Source of the DNA: Clostridia bacterium
GTDB taxonomy: Bacteria > Bacillota > Clostridia > Oscillospirales > CAG-272
Direction: 5' to 3'
DNA: 45,179 bases
Assembly (NCBI GenBank): GCA_017396225.1
Contig: JAFQMP010000009.1
Location: 1 to 45,179 of the forward strand
A program made the translations under genes and the position numbers. The notes below the pieces were generated by a model, which made no database searches, was not told where the DNA came from, and saw nothing but the letters and a program-made list of their open reading frames with translations. This document shows, piece after piece, positions 32,842 to 41,899 of the stretch (position 1 is the first letter of the stretch; every line of letters begins with the position of its first letter).

Positions 32842-33781
32842 AATTTTATTTGAGCAGCTGCAATACCCCGCAGCAGACGGCAAAAGCACCGCGCATGCCT
32901 ACATCTGGGCACCGCGCGACACTGAGCCGCGTATGATTTTACAGCTGTCGCACGGTATGTGCGAATATGTGGAACGCTACGATGCCTGGGCACGCCGCTT
33001 TGCCGAGCAGGGCATCATCTTTTGCGGCAACGACCACATCGGTCACGGCCGCACCGCGCCCGATGCCGATTCCCTCGGCTACACCGCGCCGCGCGGCGGT
33101 GCCGATATGCTGGTAGAGGATTTGCACACGCTGACAGGTCTGATGCGTGCGCGTTATCCCAACCTGCCCATCGTACTATACGGTCACAGTATGGGCTCCT
33201 TTGCGGCAAGAATCTATCTCACGCGCTACGGCGATGAGCTGGCAGGTGCGCTCATCAGCGGCACGGCAGGCCCCGGGCAGCCCACAGGTATTGCGCGCTC
33301 TCTTGCACACACCATTGCAAGAATCCGCGGTGACCGCCACCGCAGCAAGCTTCTCACCGCGCTGGCATTTGGGGCTTACAACAAGCGCTTTGCCGAGGAA
33401 AACGACCCCGCCTCCTGGCTGACCCACACCGAGCAGGTGCGCGCTGCATACACAAGCGATGCCTGGAGCAGCTTCATCTTTACCGCAGCGGGCTACGAGA
33501 CCCTCTTTTCCCTGCTTGGCGCCGTATCAAGCAAAAAATGGGCGAAGGCGGTGCCGAAAAGCCTCCCCATTCTGCTTTTTGCGGGCGACGAGGACCCTGT
33601 CGGCAACTACGGCCGCGGCGTGCACGCCGTCTGGCGCCGTCTAATCGATGCGGGCTGCAACGCCGAGCTTAAGCTTTACGAGGGCGGCAGACATGAAATG
33701 CACAACGAGCCGAATGCCGATGAGGTCTTTGCCGACCTGCTCTCCTTCCTTGCAAGAATTCCCATGCCAATCACCGAATAA
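32834..33781 (+). CDS. alpha/beta hydrolase, lysophospholipase / monoglyceride lipase type
   Basis: A 315-aa serine hydrolase of the Hydrolase_4 (monoglyceride lipase-like) family. The nucleophile elbow is VLYGHSMGSFAARIYLTRY (catalytic Ser in GHSMG). The oxyanion segment ILQLSHGMCEYVERYDAWA lies near the N-terminus. The catalytic Asp is in FAGDEDPVGNYG, and the His in YEGGRHEMHNE near the C-terminus. No signal peptide, so it is cytoplasmic and likely cleaves lysophospholipids or monoacylglycerols; the substrate is inferred from the family. The start overlaps the cca stop region by 8 bases, with AAGGAG upstream. Confidence 0.93.
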   Translation: MSEILFEQLQYPAADGKSTAHAYIWAPRDTEPRMILQLSHGMCEYVERYDAWARRFAEQGIIFCGNDHIGHGRTAPDADSLGYTAPRGGADMLVEDLHTLTGLMRARYPNLPIVLYGHSMGSFAARIYLTRYGDELAGALISGTAGPGQPTGIARSLAHTIARIRGDRHRSKLLTALAFGAYNKRFAEENDPASWLTHTEQVRAAYTSDAWSSFIFTAAGYETLFSLLGAVSSKKWAKAVPKSLPILLFAGDEDPVGNYGRGVHAVWRRLIDAGCNAELKLYEGGRHEMHNEPNADEVFADLLSFLARIPMPITE

Positions 33782-33792
33782 GGAGCACTTCT

Positions 33793-34245
33793 ATGAGCTT
33801 TGACAGAATTAAAAATACAAAAGGGCGCCTGCTTGGCATTGACTTCGGCGAGGCGCGCACAGGTCTTGCCATTTCCGATGCCTCCCGCCTGCTTGCCACG
33901 GGTGTAGGCAATATCAAGGGGGGCGGTCTTGAAAAATCCGTCGAGGCCGTTGCCGCCGTTGTTGCTGCCGAGCGCATTGTCGGCATCGTGCTGGGGCTGC
34001 CCGTCAATATGAACGGCAGCGAGGGGCCGCGCGCCGCGCGTATCCGCCAGTTTGCCGCATTACTCGCAGAAAAAATGCCCGATATTCCCGTGGCGCTTAT
34101 GGACGAGCGTATGACCACCATGGCTGCCTCCAGATTTCTCAACGAAACCAACACGCGCGGACAGAAGCGAAAGGGCGTCATCGACACACTTTCTGCCGAG
34201 ATTATTCTGCAAAACGCGCTCGACAGACTGCGCGCGCAGGCATGA
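33793..34245 (+). CDS. ruvX: RuvX/YqgF-family Holliday junction resolvase-like protein
   Basis: A 150-aa RNase H-fold nuclease, linked in different bacteria to Holliday junction resolution and 16S rRNA 5'-end processing. Motifs are LLGIDFGEARTGLAISDASR (first acidic residue), IVLGLPVNMNGSEGPRAARI, and ALMDERMTTMAASRFL with the second acidic residues; the C-terminal IDTLSAEIILQNAL is conserved. AAGGAG precedes the ATG. It overlaps the metallopeptidase by 4 bases (ATGA). Length is normal. Confidence 0.95.
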   Translation: MSFDRIKNTKGRLLGIDFGEARTGLAISDASRLLATGVGNIKGGGLEKSVEAVAAVVAAERIVGIVLGLPVNMNGSEGPRAARIRQFAALLAEKMPDIPVALMDERMTTMAASRFLNETNTRGQKRKGVIDTLSAEIILQNALDRLRAQA

Positions 34246-34982
34246 GCGAAAGCCGCTTTGTCACCGTAGGGCGCGAAAGGCTTGCCTACACGCTGAACCG
34301 CCGCAGGGTAAAAAACATTACAATCCGCGTGCGCGAAAGCGGCGAGGTTGCAGTCACCGCACCCACGCGCACCACGATTGCACGCATTGAAGAAATCTTG
34401 CGCGACAAAATCACCTTTATCCGTGACGGAAAAGAAAAAATGGCAAAAAAGTGCGCCGCCGCCCCGCGTCCCCTGACGCTCTGCACAGGCGAGGTGCTCC
34501 CCATTTTCGGCGAAATGCATACCATACAAGTCGTCAGCGACGCAAGGTGTCGCGCAGGGGCTATCAACGGCGTGCTTTATCTGGCGGTCAAAAATCCCGC
34601 AGATGCTGCCGAGCGCTACCGCTGCTTTCTCGACTTTCTCGATAAAACGGCGCGCGCCTATTTTCCCGATGCCGTGGCAAGAGCGCTGCCCCAATTTTTG
34701 CCAAAGCCGCCGAAGGCGCCGACCCTCTCTTACCGCACTATGAAGACAAGGTGGGGCGTTTGCAATTACAACAAGCAAAAAATCACCTTCAACCGCCGCT
34801 TGGTATTTTTCCCCCCGCACCTCATTGAATATGTTGTGTATCACGAACTGGCACATTTTCACCACCCCAACCACAGCAAGGATTTCTGGCAATTTCTTAC
34901 CGCCCGTATGCCCGATTGTCAAAAACGGCGTGAGGCATTAAACGATTACAAAACACCTGCTTTTGCCGCAGAAAACAAATAA
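34242..34982 (+). CDS. YgjP/SprT-like zinc metallopeptidase-family protein
   Basis: A 246-aa protein of the YgjP-like (DUF45) metallopeptidase family. The zinc site is EYVVYHELAHFHHPNHSKDF, with the HELAH motif and a third His downstream. The preceding TRWGVCNYNKQKITFNRRLV is the typical YgjP W-G-C-N segment. The N-terminal domain (residues 1-90) is the basic YgjP fold, with RRRVKNITIRVRESGEVAVT. The start overlaps the ruvX stop (ATGA). Last gene of the cca unit. The physiological substrate of this family is not established. Confidence 0.92.
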   Translation: MSESRFVTVGRERLAYTLNRRRVKNITIRVRESGEVAVTAPTRTTIARIEEILRDKITFIRDGKEKMAKKCAAAPRPLTLCTGEVLPIFGEMHTIQVVSDARCRAGAINGVLYLAVKNPADAAERYRCFLDFLDKTARAYFPDAVARALPQFLPKPPKAPTLSYRTMKTRWGVCNYNKQKITFNRRLVFFPPHLIEYVVYHELAHFHHPNHSKDFWQFLTARMPDCQKRREALNDYKTPAFAAENK

Positions 34983-35018
34983 AACCGCCCCGCGACCAAG
35001 GTCGCGGAGCGGTTTTTT
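34981..35018. terminator. bidirectional terminator between the cca unit and the mnmE unit
   Basis: Stem AAAACCGC-c-CCGCGAC/GTCGCGG-a-GCGGTTTT with one internal mismatch and a CAAG loop, followed by more T. It is shared by convergent operons. Confidence 0.9.
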
Positions 35019-35030
35019 ATCATATGAAAA

Positions 35031-35366
35031 TCAGAATGCCACCAGCAAGCAAATCATATTGGTAAGGAAGAGCGCCAGCATCAAGAGGAACATCACCAGT
35101 GCAACGACGCGCAGCTTGGAGCGCGGCGCGCGGAGTGGCCCCATGATATAAAAGGGCACCGCTGCCACCGAAAAGCAGCCCTGAAGCAGAAAAAAGATGA
35201 TAAAATACAGCAAAAGCACTGCGCCGCCGATAGAATCACCGGCCGTTTCACCGGAAAATGCAATCAGCGAATTACTGCAAAAGACAACCGCAAGCACACC
35301 CCAGATGAGGGCAATCACGCAAAGCACCGTTGCAACAATGAAAAATATTTTTTGCATTTTACTCAT
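35031..35366 (-). CDS. hypothetical small membrane protein
   Basis: I do not recognise a family. The 111-aa protein has three hydrophobic segments (about residues 6-30, 47-77 and 88-110), separated by a polar loop and by a short basic loop, PLRAPRSKLR. AAAGGAGG lies 8 bases before the ATG, a strong site, so it is probably translated. It begins 13 bases after the mnmE stop and should be co-transcribed as the last gene of the rpmH-to-mnmE block. In most genomes that position is held by mnmG, which is absent here. Confidence 0.78.
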   Translation of the reverse strand: MSKMQKIFFIVATVLCVIALIWGVLAVVFCSNSLIAFSGETAGDSIGGAVLLLYFIIFFLLQGCFSVAAVPFYIMGPLRAPRSKLRVVALVMFLLMLALFLTNMICLLVAF

Positions 35367-35379
35367 AGTATATCCTCCT

Positions 35380-36750
35380 TTATTTACCTACACAAAAATG
35401 TGAAAAGATATCGGCAATAATATCCTCTCCCACGGCACGTCCATCAACCTCACCGACAGCCGCAGCAGCAAGCTCTGCCACCACGCAGGCAGCATCAAGC
35501 GGCATACCCGCATCGAGCAGAAAAATGGCATCTTGCAGGGAGTCCATCGCACGTGTGAGCGCAGCATGCTGTCTGGCACTCGCAACAATGGCATCGTTTG
35601 CAAGGTCAAGCTCACCCATACGATACAGCGCGGAAACCGCCTGCACCAGCGCGGAAATTTCCCCCGTTTTGGCACTAACCGCAACGGTAGGATAACCGCA
35701 ATCGCGGTAAAGGTCCTCCCTTGCCGCGGTCTTATCCTGCTTGTTCAGCACCAGCACGACAGTGCCCGCCGCGCGTGACAGACGCGTCAGAAAAGCATCA
35801 ATCTCCCCGTCGCGCGGTGCAGATGCATCAAGCACGGCAAGCACCAGCTCGGCACGGTCAATTGCCGCATCGGCACGTGCTACACCAATCTGCTCCACGG
35901 CATCTTCGGTTTCACGCAGACCCGCCGTATCCGAAAGACGGAGTGTCACATTACCAAGCGATACCGTTTCGGTCAGGGTATCGCGCGTAGTGCCAGCGAT
36001 ATCGGTGACAATGGCGGCATCGTGTCCCACAAGGGCATTATAAAGCGTGGATTTACCTGCATTGACAGGGCCGCAAATGACGGTTTCTATCCCCTCGCTG
36101 ACCGCGCGCCCCGTATGCCAGGTGTCGGCCAAGACCCTTATCCGTGCGCAGACCGCGGCAAGCGCCGCGCGCAGCTCTGTCGGATTCATCGAGGCAAGGT
36201 CCTCATCGGGAAAATCAATTTTTGCATAAATATCTGCCAGAATGGCGGTCAAGCTGCTGTAAATCTCGCGCGCGGCATCGGCAAGCCTGCCCGAAAGTCC
36301 GCCGCGTGCCAGTGCCAGCTGTCCCTTTGTGCCCGCATCAAGCAGGGCACCCAGTGATTCCGCCGCAGAAAGTCCCATTTTGCCGTGCAGGACGGCGCGG
36401 GCGGTAAACTCACCCGCCTCCGCCATACGCGCACCCGCCGCAAGCAAGGCTGCCAGCACCGATTCGGTAACAAGTACGCCGCCGTGGCAGGAAATTTCTG
36501 CCACGTCCTCCCCTGTAAAGGAGGCTGGCGCCTTGAAAAAGGTCACCAAGCCCTCATCAAGCAAATCTCCCGCAGGTGTGCATATTTTGCCCAAACAAGC
36601 ACGACGGGGGGCGTTCTCCGGCACTGCGCCAAGGGGGACAAATACGCGGGACAAAATCTCCCTTGTTCCCTCTCCCGATATGCGCAGCACGGCGATGCCG
36701 CCCTTGCCACGCGGCGTGGATATGGCTGCTATGGTATCAAAAATCTTCAT
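35380..36750 (-). CDS. mnmE: tRNA modification GTPase MnmE (TrmE)
   Basis: A roughly 456-aa GTPase that with MnmG makes the 5-carboxymethylaminomethyl modification of wobble uridine. It has the N-terminal formyl-THF-binding domain (FDTIAAISTPRGKGGIAVLR) and the G domain with CGPVNAGKSTLYNAL, DIAGTTRDTLTE, LSDTAGLRETED and LNKQDK. It ends in the essential C-terminal motif FCVGK. The start is uncertain: ATG 36750 gives the usual family N-terminus but has no clear ribosome site. ATG 36768 (6 residues longer) follows AAGGGA. The usual partner gene mnmG is not adjacent. Confidence 0.96.
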   Translation of the reverse strand: MKIFDTIAAISTPRGKGGIAVLRISGEGTREILSRVFVPLGAVPENAPRRACLGKICTPAGDLLDEGLVTFFKAPASFTGEDVAEISCHGGVLVTESVLAALLAAGARMAEAGEFTARAVLHGKMGLSAAESLGALLDAGTKGQLALARGGLSGRLADAAREIYSSLTAILADIYAKIDFPDEDLASMNPTELRAALAAVCARIRVLADTWHTGRAVSEGIETVICGPVNAGKSTLYNALVGHDAAIVTDIAGTTRDTLTETVSLGNVTLRLSDTAGLRETEDAVEQIGVARADAAIDRAELVLAVLDASAPRDGEIDAFLTRLSRAAGTVVLVLNKQDKTAAREDLYRDCGYPTVAVSAKTGEISALVQAVSALYRMGELDLANDAIVASARQHAALTRAMDSLQDAIFLLDAGMPLDAACVVAELAAAAVGEVDGRAVGEDIIADIFSHFCVGK

Positions 36751-36814
36751 AAAAACACAACACGGCATCAAGCAATCCCTTACCGGAATGACCCGACACC
36801 GTGTCCTTTACTTT

Positions 36815-37513
36815 TTAGAATTCGGCAAACTCGTCAAACTCGCCTGCAGTTGCGACGGGTGCGGTTGCCTCGGTGTCAAGGTACATCACAACCTTGCGGT
36901 TGTTCTCACTGCCGATAGAATTGGTGGAGACACCGGGAATGTGCTGCACCTCGGAGTGAATGATGCGACGCTCGTAGGGGTTCATCGGCTCAAGCATCAC
37001 GCTCTTTTTGTAGCGGAGCACCTGCTCAGCCTTTCTGCGGGCAAGTGCACGCAGGGTTTCCTCACGCTTTGCGCGGTAGTTCTCCACATCAACGGTGATG
37101 CGACAGTAATCGCGTTTCTCACCCGCAATCTTCTTGTTTGCGGCAAGATTGGCAAGGTACTGGAGCGAATCAAGCGTATCGCCGTGGTGACCGATGAGCG
37201 CACCTACGCCCTCGCCCTCCACACGAATCAGCTTATTCTCGTCCTTGGCGTCGCCCTCAACAAGGGTAACGGTTGCATCAATGCCCATACCGTGCACCAG
37301 CGAGCGAATCAGCTCGACAGCGGCGTGTACGCCACGGGGACGGTAAGTGGCGGTAATCTTGGCGGGAGCTGCGCCAATACCGAGGAAGCCCTTCTTCGGC
37401 TCCTCTATAACAGTATACGTGATAGCCTCAGCAGAGGGAGCACCCAGCTCAAGCACCGCCTTTGCGACTGCCTCCTCCACGGTCTTGGCCGTCAGGGTCA
37501 TTTCTTTTATCAT
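36815..37513 (-). CDS. jag: Jag/KhpB RNA-binding protein (SpoIIIJ-associated)
   Basis: A 232-aa RNA-binding protein. The N-terminal Jag domain carries the signature KKGFLGIGAAPAKI (about residues 40-53). The KH domain contains EGVGALIGHHGDTLDSLQYL, and the C-terminal R3H domain NPYERRIIHSEVQ. Jag/KhpB is linked to cell-wall control and, in sporulators, is encoded beside the insertase YidC/SpoIIIJ, as here. GAGGAATCTCAG precedes the ATG. Ten bases separate it from yidC. Confidence 0.96.
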   Translation of the reverse strand: MIKEMTLTAKTVEEAVAKAVLELGAPSAEAITYTVIEEPKKGFLGIGAAPAKITATYRPRGVHAAVELIRSLVHGMGIDATVTLVEGDAKDENKLIRVEGEGVGALIGHHGDTLDSLQYLANLAANKKIAGEKRDYCRITVDVENYRAKREETLRALARRKAEQVLRYKKSVMLEPMNPYERRIIHSEVQHIPGVSTNSIGSENNRKVVMYLDTEATAPVATAGEFDEFAEF

Positions 37514-37523
37514 CTGAGATTCC

Positions 37524-39203
37524 TCACTTTTTCTTTTTCTGGTCGTCCTTGCGGTCAGCCTTCAGATTGGGGACCGCGGGTGTTTCCTCGGCAGAAGCCT
37601 CCTCGACAGCGGTTTCCTCTGCGGGTGTCTCAGCATCAGCTGCGGGCTTTGCCTTGTCCTCCTCTACCTTGTCGGGTACGGTGGGGGGCAAGGGCTCATC
37701 ATCAGCATCAATATAATGGAGAGATCTGACCTTGACACCACTCTTGGTGACGCGCTCGCCTGCCTGCTTGCGCTCGGTCTTAGCCTTACCCTTCAGCGCA
37801 CGCTCAGCGGCCTTATAGTCCTCCTCGGTGAACACAGGCAAAGGCATCGTCTTAGACAGAATAAACTGCTTCAGCGTGGTGAGCAGGCTCTTGAAAATCC
37901 AGTAAATGCCGACAGCGGCGGGCACAATGAATGCGATATATACGCTCATCAGAGGCATACCGATATCCATCACATTGTTGGAGCAGCCCATCTGTGCGTC
38001 CTGCATGGCAGGCTGATAGGTGAACTTGCGGGTCAGCTTCATGCTGAAGAAATAGAATACAAAGGTCAGAATGGGAACAAGCACCAGAATACTGGTGAAG
38101 GTGGGCACCTGACCCATATTGATACCAAACACGTTAAAGTTGGGAATGTCTACGCCCTTCAGCTGCTCATAGCAAGCGGTGGAGTTTGAGAAGAAGGCGA
38201 AGTTCTGCAGACCGTCAAGCTTATCGCCCGCCTGAGAAATCATCTCAATAGTACCGCGGTTGGTGCCGAGGTTCAGACCAAGACCGCCTGCAGCCTTTGC
38301 GGTGTTACAGTAAACGGTCAGTGCATTGGATACACCCTGTGCCAGACCCAGCACGTAGCGAAGCGGGTCAATTACAATACGGTAAAGCGCCAGAATAATG
38401 GGAAGCTGAATCAGGAGAGGCAGGCAGCCACCCATGGGGTTAAAGCCCTCCTCCTGGTACATCTTCTGAATTTCCTGCGCCATTTTCTGCTGCGTAGCCT
38501 GGTCGTTACGACCCTTGTACTTGTTGCGGATTGCCATTTCCTTGGGACGCATCTTCGCCTGCTTGATAGAGTTCTTCTGCTGCTTGATGCCGAAGGGAAT
38601 CATCAGCGCCTCTACCACGATAGCAAAGATAAAGAGTCCAAGGACGTAGCTGCCGCCTGTGATATTGGTGAGCAGCTTCATAAACCAGCCGATGCCAATC
38701 AGAATCTTATCAAGGAATTTGTTTTCCGCCTCGACCTCGATTTTATTCTCTGCAGCCATCAGGGTCACAACACGAAGCGCCTGTGCATCGTCTGCCACAA
38801 GCTGCGCATAAAGCTCATTGTACTTGACAATATCAGAGTCATCGGTGGGCTTAACACGGTCAAGTGCAGCCTTAATACCTGCCTTGTCAACCACCTTCAG
38901 GTCGGGGGCATCGGCAGAGGCGTCAAAGCCCTCCGCAGTCATATTGTAACCACGGGTTGCAGCGATGAAAACGGTACGAGCAGAGTACGGCGCAGGGCGT
39001 TTTTTTGCGTCAAGCTGCGCAAAATACTGCTCCTCCAGGAGCAGAAGTCGTGCAAAATAGGTTGCCGCATCTTCCTCTGCCTTCCAGGAGTAGTCGGGGG
39101 CCTTGGAGCCACCGCCGCAAGATGTCAGGGTGAGCATTGTGCCGACAAGCATCAGCATTGCCAGCGCCAGTGCAAGTACCCGCATCAATCTTTTCTTGTT
39201 CAT
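37524..39203 (-). CDS. yidC: membrane protein insertase YidC/SpoIIIJ/Oxa1 family
   Basis: A 559-aa insertase, about twice the length of typical Gram-positive YidC (260-290 aa). A lipoprotein signal with LTSC (C29) is followed by a roughly 130-residue extracytoplasmic helical region. The insertase core is at about 180-460, with [40 protein letters not shown] and the later helices. A long charged C-terminal tail contains [16 protein letters not shown] and Glu/Ala repeats ending KKKK. At the position of the conserved TM1 arginine of Gram-positive YidC I read Glu198. It overlaps yidD by 4 bases. The long form with a tail is inferred to be lineage-typical. Confidence 0.95.
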   Translation of the reverse strand: MNKKRLMRVLALALAMLMLVGTMLTLTSCGGGSKAPDYSWKAEEDAATYFARLLLLEEQYFAQLDAKKRPAPYSARTVFIAATRGYNMTAEGFDASADAPDLKVVDKAGIKAALDRVKPTDDSDIVKYNELYAQLVADDAQALRVVTLMAAENKIEVEAENKFLDKILIGIGWFMKLLTNITGGSYVLGLFIFAIVVEALMIPFGIKQQKNSIKQAKMRPKEMAIRNKYKGRNDQATQQKMAQEIQKMYQEEGFNPMGGCLPLLIQLPIILALYRIVIDPLRYVLGLAQGVSNALTVYCNTAKAAGGLGLNLGTNRGTIEMISQAGDKLDGLQNFAFFSNSTACYEQLKGVDIPNFNVFGINMGQVPTFTSILVLVPILTFVFYFFSMKLTRKFTYQPAMQDAQMGCSNNVMDIGMPLMSVYIAFIVPAAVGIYWIFKSLLTTLKQFILSKTMPLPVFTEEDYKAAERALKGKAKTERKQAGERVTKSGVKVRSLHYIDADDEPLPPTVPDKVEEDKAKPAADAETPAEETAVEEASAEETPAVPNLKADRKDDQKKKK

Positions 39204-39580
39204 AGATTTTTTTCCTTTCCATGGACGGAAGCCTCGGGGGGATTTTCCCCTGCTTCACGATTGGGACGCGAAATGTCGGTGCCTTCCTGCCCGTGGCACC
39301 CGCTGCCGTCCTCACAGCACTCATCGGGAATGGGAATATCGCGCGGTCCGCGGTAGCGGAGTCCCTTTTCGGGTACGGGGTCATAGCCGCCCGCACAATA
39401 GGGATTGCAGCGCAATATGCGCCATACAGTTAAAATCAACCCCACAAAAAAGCCGCGCTTCTGAAAAGCCTCCAGCGCGTAAGCCGAGCAGCTCGGCGTA
39501 AAGCGACAGCAGGGAGAGCGCTTCAGGGGTGATAAAACCTTTCTGTAAAAGCGTATCAACCAAATACAAAGATACTTCAC
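39200..39580 (-). CDS. yidD: membrane protein insertion efficiency factor YidD
   Basis: A 126-aa member of the YidD (haemolysin/UPF0161) family. The core is [36 protein letters not shown] and [16 protein letters not shown]. YidD is an amphipathic, membrane-associated helper of insertion, normally 70-85 aa. Here a hydrophilic C-terminal extension of about 45 residues adds a Cys pair and SGCHG. Overlaps rnpA and yidC by 4 bases each, so the three genes are tightly coupled. Confidence 0.95.
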   Translation of the reverse strand: MKYLCIWLIRFYRKVLSPLKRSPCCRFTPSCSAYALEAFQKRGFFVGLILTVWRILRCNPYCAGGYDPVPEKGLRYRGPRDIPIPDECCEDGSGCHGQEGTDISRPNREAGENPPEASVHGKEKNL

Positions 39581-39960
39581 GACTTATCCTCAGTCATACC
39601 GAGTGCGCGGAGTGCACGCGATAGGTCGCGCGTAACGTCCGCAGTTTTTTTGCCGCGTATCTCATCACGGGCCGCCAGCACCACAAGAAAGCCCTTTTTG
39701 ATGCCACAGGCCTTCTCTGCCGCACGGTATGCCTCGCGAAGGAGACGCTTTGCGCGGTTGCGCACAACAGCGCCGCCCAGTCGCTTACCGACCGAAAGGC
39801 CCACGCGATTGAGATATTGCTTTTGAGGATTTGCCAGCATCAACCTTTTGGCGGCGTAGTCACGCAGCACGTAGACGGCAACCGTTTTGGTAACGTACCG
39901 CTCGCCGCGCCTGAACGCCTTGTTGTAAAGATGATGCTCCTTGATGGCGTAGTTTTTCAT
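39577..39960 (-). CDS. rnpA: ribonuclease P protein component
   Basis: A 127-aa basic protein cofactor of RNase P. The RNR signature [20 protein letters not shown] is at about residues 53-72, preceded by NRVGLSVG. The N-terminus [20 protein letters not shown] is normal. It works with the RNA encoded at 5283-5634. It lies downstream of rpmH in the conserved order, but a hairpin at 40051-40086 may attenuate transcription between them. Slightly longer than the usual 115-120 aa. Confidence 0.96.
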   Translation of the reverse strand: MKNYAIKEHHLYNKAFRRGERYVTKTVAVYVLRDYAAKRLMLANPQKQYLNRVGLSVGKRLGGAVVRNRAKRLLREAYRAAEKACGIKKGFLVVLAARDEIRGKKTADVTRDLSRALRALGMTEDKS

Positions 39961-40050
39961 GTCAACTGCCCCTTTTGCTTCCGTTTAATTTGGATAAAAA
40001 TTGTTTGGGTATGCGCGCTTAACGCGCGTGCGCGCTGCGTGAAAAGAAAA

Positions 40051-40086
40051 GACCGACGTCTGCGACAGCCGCCAGAGACATCGGTC
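40051..40086 (-). terminator. attenuator-like hairpin between rpmH and rnpA
   Basis: An 11-bp stem with one wobble (40051-40061 with 40076-40086), then TTTTCTTTTC on the minus strand. It may be a partial terminator that lowers rnpA expression relative to rpmH. An alternating ACGCGCGTGCGCGC tract (40022-40035) follows. Confidence 0.65.
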
Positions 40087-40108
40087 ATTTTCTATGTGGG
40101 CGCAGGAC

Positions 40109-40243
40109 TTAGTAAGTCAGTCTCTTTCTGCCTTTTGCGCGTCTTCTCTTCAGAACATTTCTGCCGTCGGCAGTTCTCATTCTTTTTCTAAAACCGTGCT
40201 CTTTCTTTCTCTGACGCTTTTTGGGTTGGTAGGTTCTGAGCAT
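40109..40243 (-). CDS. rpmH: 50S ribosomal protein L34
   Basis: A 44-aa, highly basic ribosomal protein: [20 protein letters not shown], then [20 protein letters not shown] and RLTY, an almost textbook L34. The ATG at 40243 follows AAGGAGG by 7 bases; the frame extends upstream without a better start. First gene of the rnpA-yidD-yidC-jag-mnmE block. The dnaA gene, often divergent from rpmH, is not next to it here. Confidence 0.98.
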   Translation of the reverse strand: MLRTYQPKKRQRKKEHGFRKRMRTADGRNVLKRRRAKGRKRLTY

Positions 40244-40330
40244 AGTTGGCACCTCCTTCAGGTTGGATTCGGAAGCGAAATGGGTAGCAGGCCTGTCCTG
40301 CGCCACAACGCTTTTTACAGTGACTTACTC

Positions 40331-40359
40331 ATTATATACGGAGACGGCACAATTGTCAA
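40331..40359 (-). promoter_or_regulatory. consensus sigma-A promoter of rpmH
   Basis: On the minus strand, TTGACA (40359-40354), a 17-base spacer and TATAAT (40336-40331), preceded by an A/T-rich stretch. Full consensus. Confidence 0.93.
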
Positions 40360-40466
40360 GAGTTTTTTTTATTTTTGGCAATTTTTTTCAAAATTATAGA
40401 TTTTATAAGGGCATTTTTGCAAAAAAGAACAAACAGGTGACACACGAATGCGTGCGCGCGTGCCAC

Positions 40467-40495
40467 TTGCATTTTGCGCCGGAATATGCTATACT
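40467..40495 (+). promoter_or_regulatory. promoter of ymdB
   Basis: TTGCAT (40467-40472), a 17-base spacer ending in TGC, and TATACT (40490-40495). A 16-base alternating purine-pyrimidine tract (40448-40463) lies just upstream. Confidence 0.75.
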
Positions 40496-40538
40496 GTTGG
40501 CGCACGCAGAGATATGGCGTGTATAGAAAAGAGGACTT

Positions 40539-41312
40539 ATGAAAATTTTGGTTCTGGGCGACATCGTTGGTGAGCGCTCACTGCAATTCCTGCAAAAAAC
40601 GCTCTGGGCAAAGAGAAAGGAGCTTGGCGCCGACCTTGTCATCGCCAACGGCGAAAACGTCTGCGACATTCACGGTCTTTCCCCACGCGCGGCCGAGACG
40701 CTTTTTTCCTACGGCGTTGACTTTCTGACCTCGGGCAATCACATCTTTGACCGCCGCGACATCTACACCTTCTTAAACGACAGCCAATCCATCGTGCGCC
40801 CCTGCAATTATCCCCCCACCGCACCCGGTGAGGGCGCAAAAATTCTCACCTCGGCAGAGGGGTGGCGTATTCTGGTTGTCAACGTATCGGGCACGGTGTT
40901 CATGGAGCCGCTTGACGACCCCTTCCGCGCAGTGGAACGTGAGCTTGAGCGCGCACGCCGCACCTATGATTTTGCCCTGCTTGATATTCACGCAGAGGCC
41001 ACCTCGGAAAAGCTGGCACTGGCGCGCCACTTTGACGGACGATTTGCCGCCATTTTCGGCACACACACCCACGTACAGACCGCAGATGAGCAGATTCTGC
41101 CGCAGGGCACGGGCTATATTACCGACATCGGTATGACAGGGCCCGTCAACAGCATTCTCGGTGTGACGCCTGCGGACGTCATTGAAAAGCAGCGCACGCA
41201 TCTGCCGAGGCGCTTTACCGTGGCTGAAGGCGACATTGCCGCACACGGCGTGCTTTTTGACATTGACCCTGTAACGGGGCGCGCAAACGCGGTCACACGT
41301 GTGACATTTTAA
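40539..41312 (+). CDS. ymdB: YmdB-family metallophosphoesterase (2',3'-cNMP phosphodiesterase)
   Basis: A 257-aa calcineurin-like phosphoesterase of the TIGR00282/YmdB family. In B. subtilis YmdB hydrolyses 2',3'-cyclic nucleotides and affects biofilm and motility choice. Metal-binding motifs are LVLGDIVGERS (D8), IANGENVCDIHGLSP, LTSGNHIFDRRDIY (GNH), LLDIHAEATSEK and FGTHTHVQTADEQILP (GTHTH). The C-terminal YITDIGMTGPVNSILGV is family-specific. It lies 12 bases upstream of the flavin reductase and is probably co-transcribed. Divergent from rpmH. Confidence 0.95.
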   Translation: MKILVLGDIVGERSLQFLQKTLWAKRKELGADLVIANGENVCDIHGLSPRAAETLFSYGVDFLTSGNHIFDRRDIYTFLNDSQSIVRPCNYPPTAPGEGAKILTSAEGWRILVVNVSGTVFMEPLDDPFRAVERELERARRTYDFALLDIHAEATSEKLALARHFDGRFAAIFGTHTHVQTADEQILPQGTGYITDIGMTGPVNSILGVTPADVIEKQRTHLPRRFTVAEGDIAAHGVLFDIDPVTGRANAVTRVTF

Positions 41313-41324
41313 GGAGTAAACGGT

Positions 41325-41894
41325 ATGGGAAAAGTGAAATTCCGTGGGGGCGCAATGCTGGCACCGACCCCACCTGTCATGGTCAGCTGCGGCACGGCTG
41401 AAAAATCCAACATCATCACGGTTGCGTGGACGGGTATTACCAATACCGTCCCGCCCAAAACCTACATCTCGGTGCGCCCCTCCCGCCACTCCTACGCCAT
41501 CATCAAGGGAAGTCGCGAATTTGTGCTGAATCTCACACCGTCCACGCTTGTTCGTGCTGCCGATTACTGCGGCACCTACACGGGCGCAAAGGTCGACAAG
41601 TTTACAAAATGCAAGCTGACCAAGCTTGCTGTTGAGGAGGTCGCGGCACCACTGATTGCGGAATCTCCCCTCTCACTCTGCTGCCGCGTGACCGACATTC
41701 TCCCCCTCGGCTCACACGATATGTTTCTTGCCGACATTGTTGCCGTATACGCCGACGATACGCTGCTTGACGAAAAGGGCAGGCTCCATATTGCCAAGGC
41801 GGGGCTCTGCGCCTATGCGCACGGTGAGTATTTTGCACTCGGCAAGCGCATCGGCACCTTTGGCTTTTCCGCCAAGAAAAAGAAAAAGCATTGA
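41325..41894 (+). CDS. flavin reductase family protein (FMN-binding split barrel)
   Basis: A 189-aa member of the flavin reductase-like/DIM6-NTAB family. It has the N-terminal PTPPVMVSCG and NIITVAWTGITNTVPPKTYI segments that shape the FMN site. YISVRPSRHSYAIIKGSREF, FVLNLT and DYCGTYTGAKVDKF follow. Typical members bind FMN as dimers and reduce it or act as small oxidoreductases; the substrate is unknown. The C-terminus is a run of lysines (AKKKKKH). AAGGAG precedes the ATG. Second gene of the ymdB unit. Confidence 0.9.
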   Translation: MGKVKFRGGAMLAPTPPVMVSCGTAEKSNIITVAWTGITNTVPPKTYISVRPSRHSYAIIKGSREFVLNLTPSTLVRAADYCGTYTGAKVDKFTKCKLTKLAVEEVAAPLIAESPLSLCCRVTDILPLGSHDMFLADIVAVYADDTLLDEKGRLHIAKAGLCAYAHGEYFALGKRIGTFGFSAKKKKKH

Positions 41895-41899
41895 GGCTT

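Noticed and set aside
40244..40538. Possible replication origin upstream of rpmH, as in many genomes where rpmH and dnaA are divergent
   Set aside because: No dnaA or dnaN gene and no cluster of TTATCCACA boxes were seen; ymdB is the divergent neighbour.
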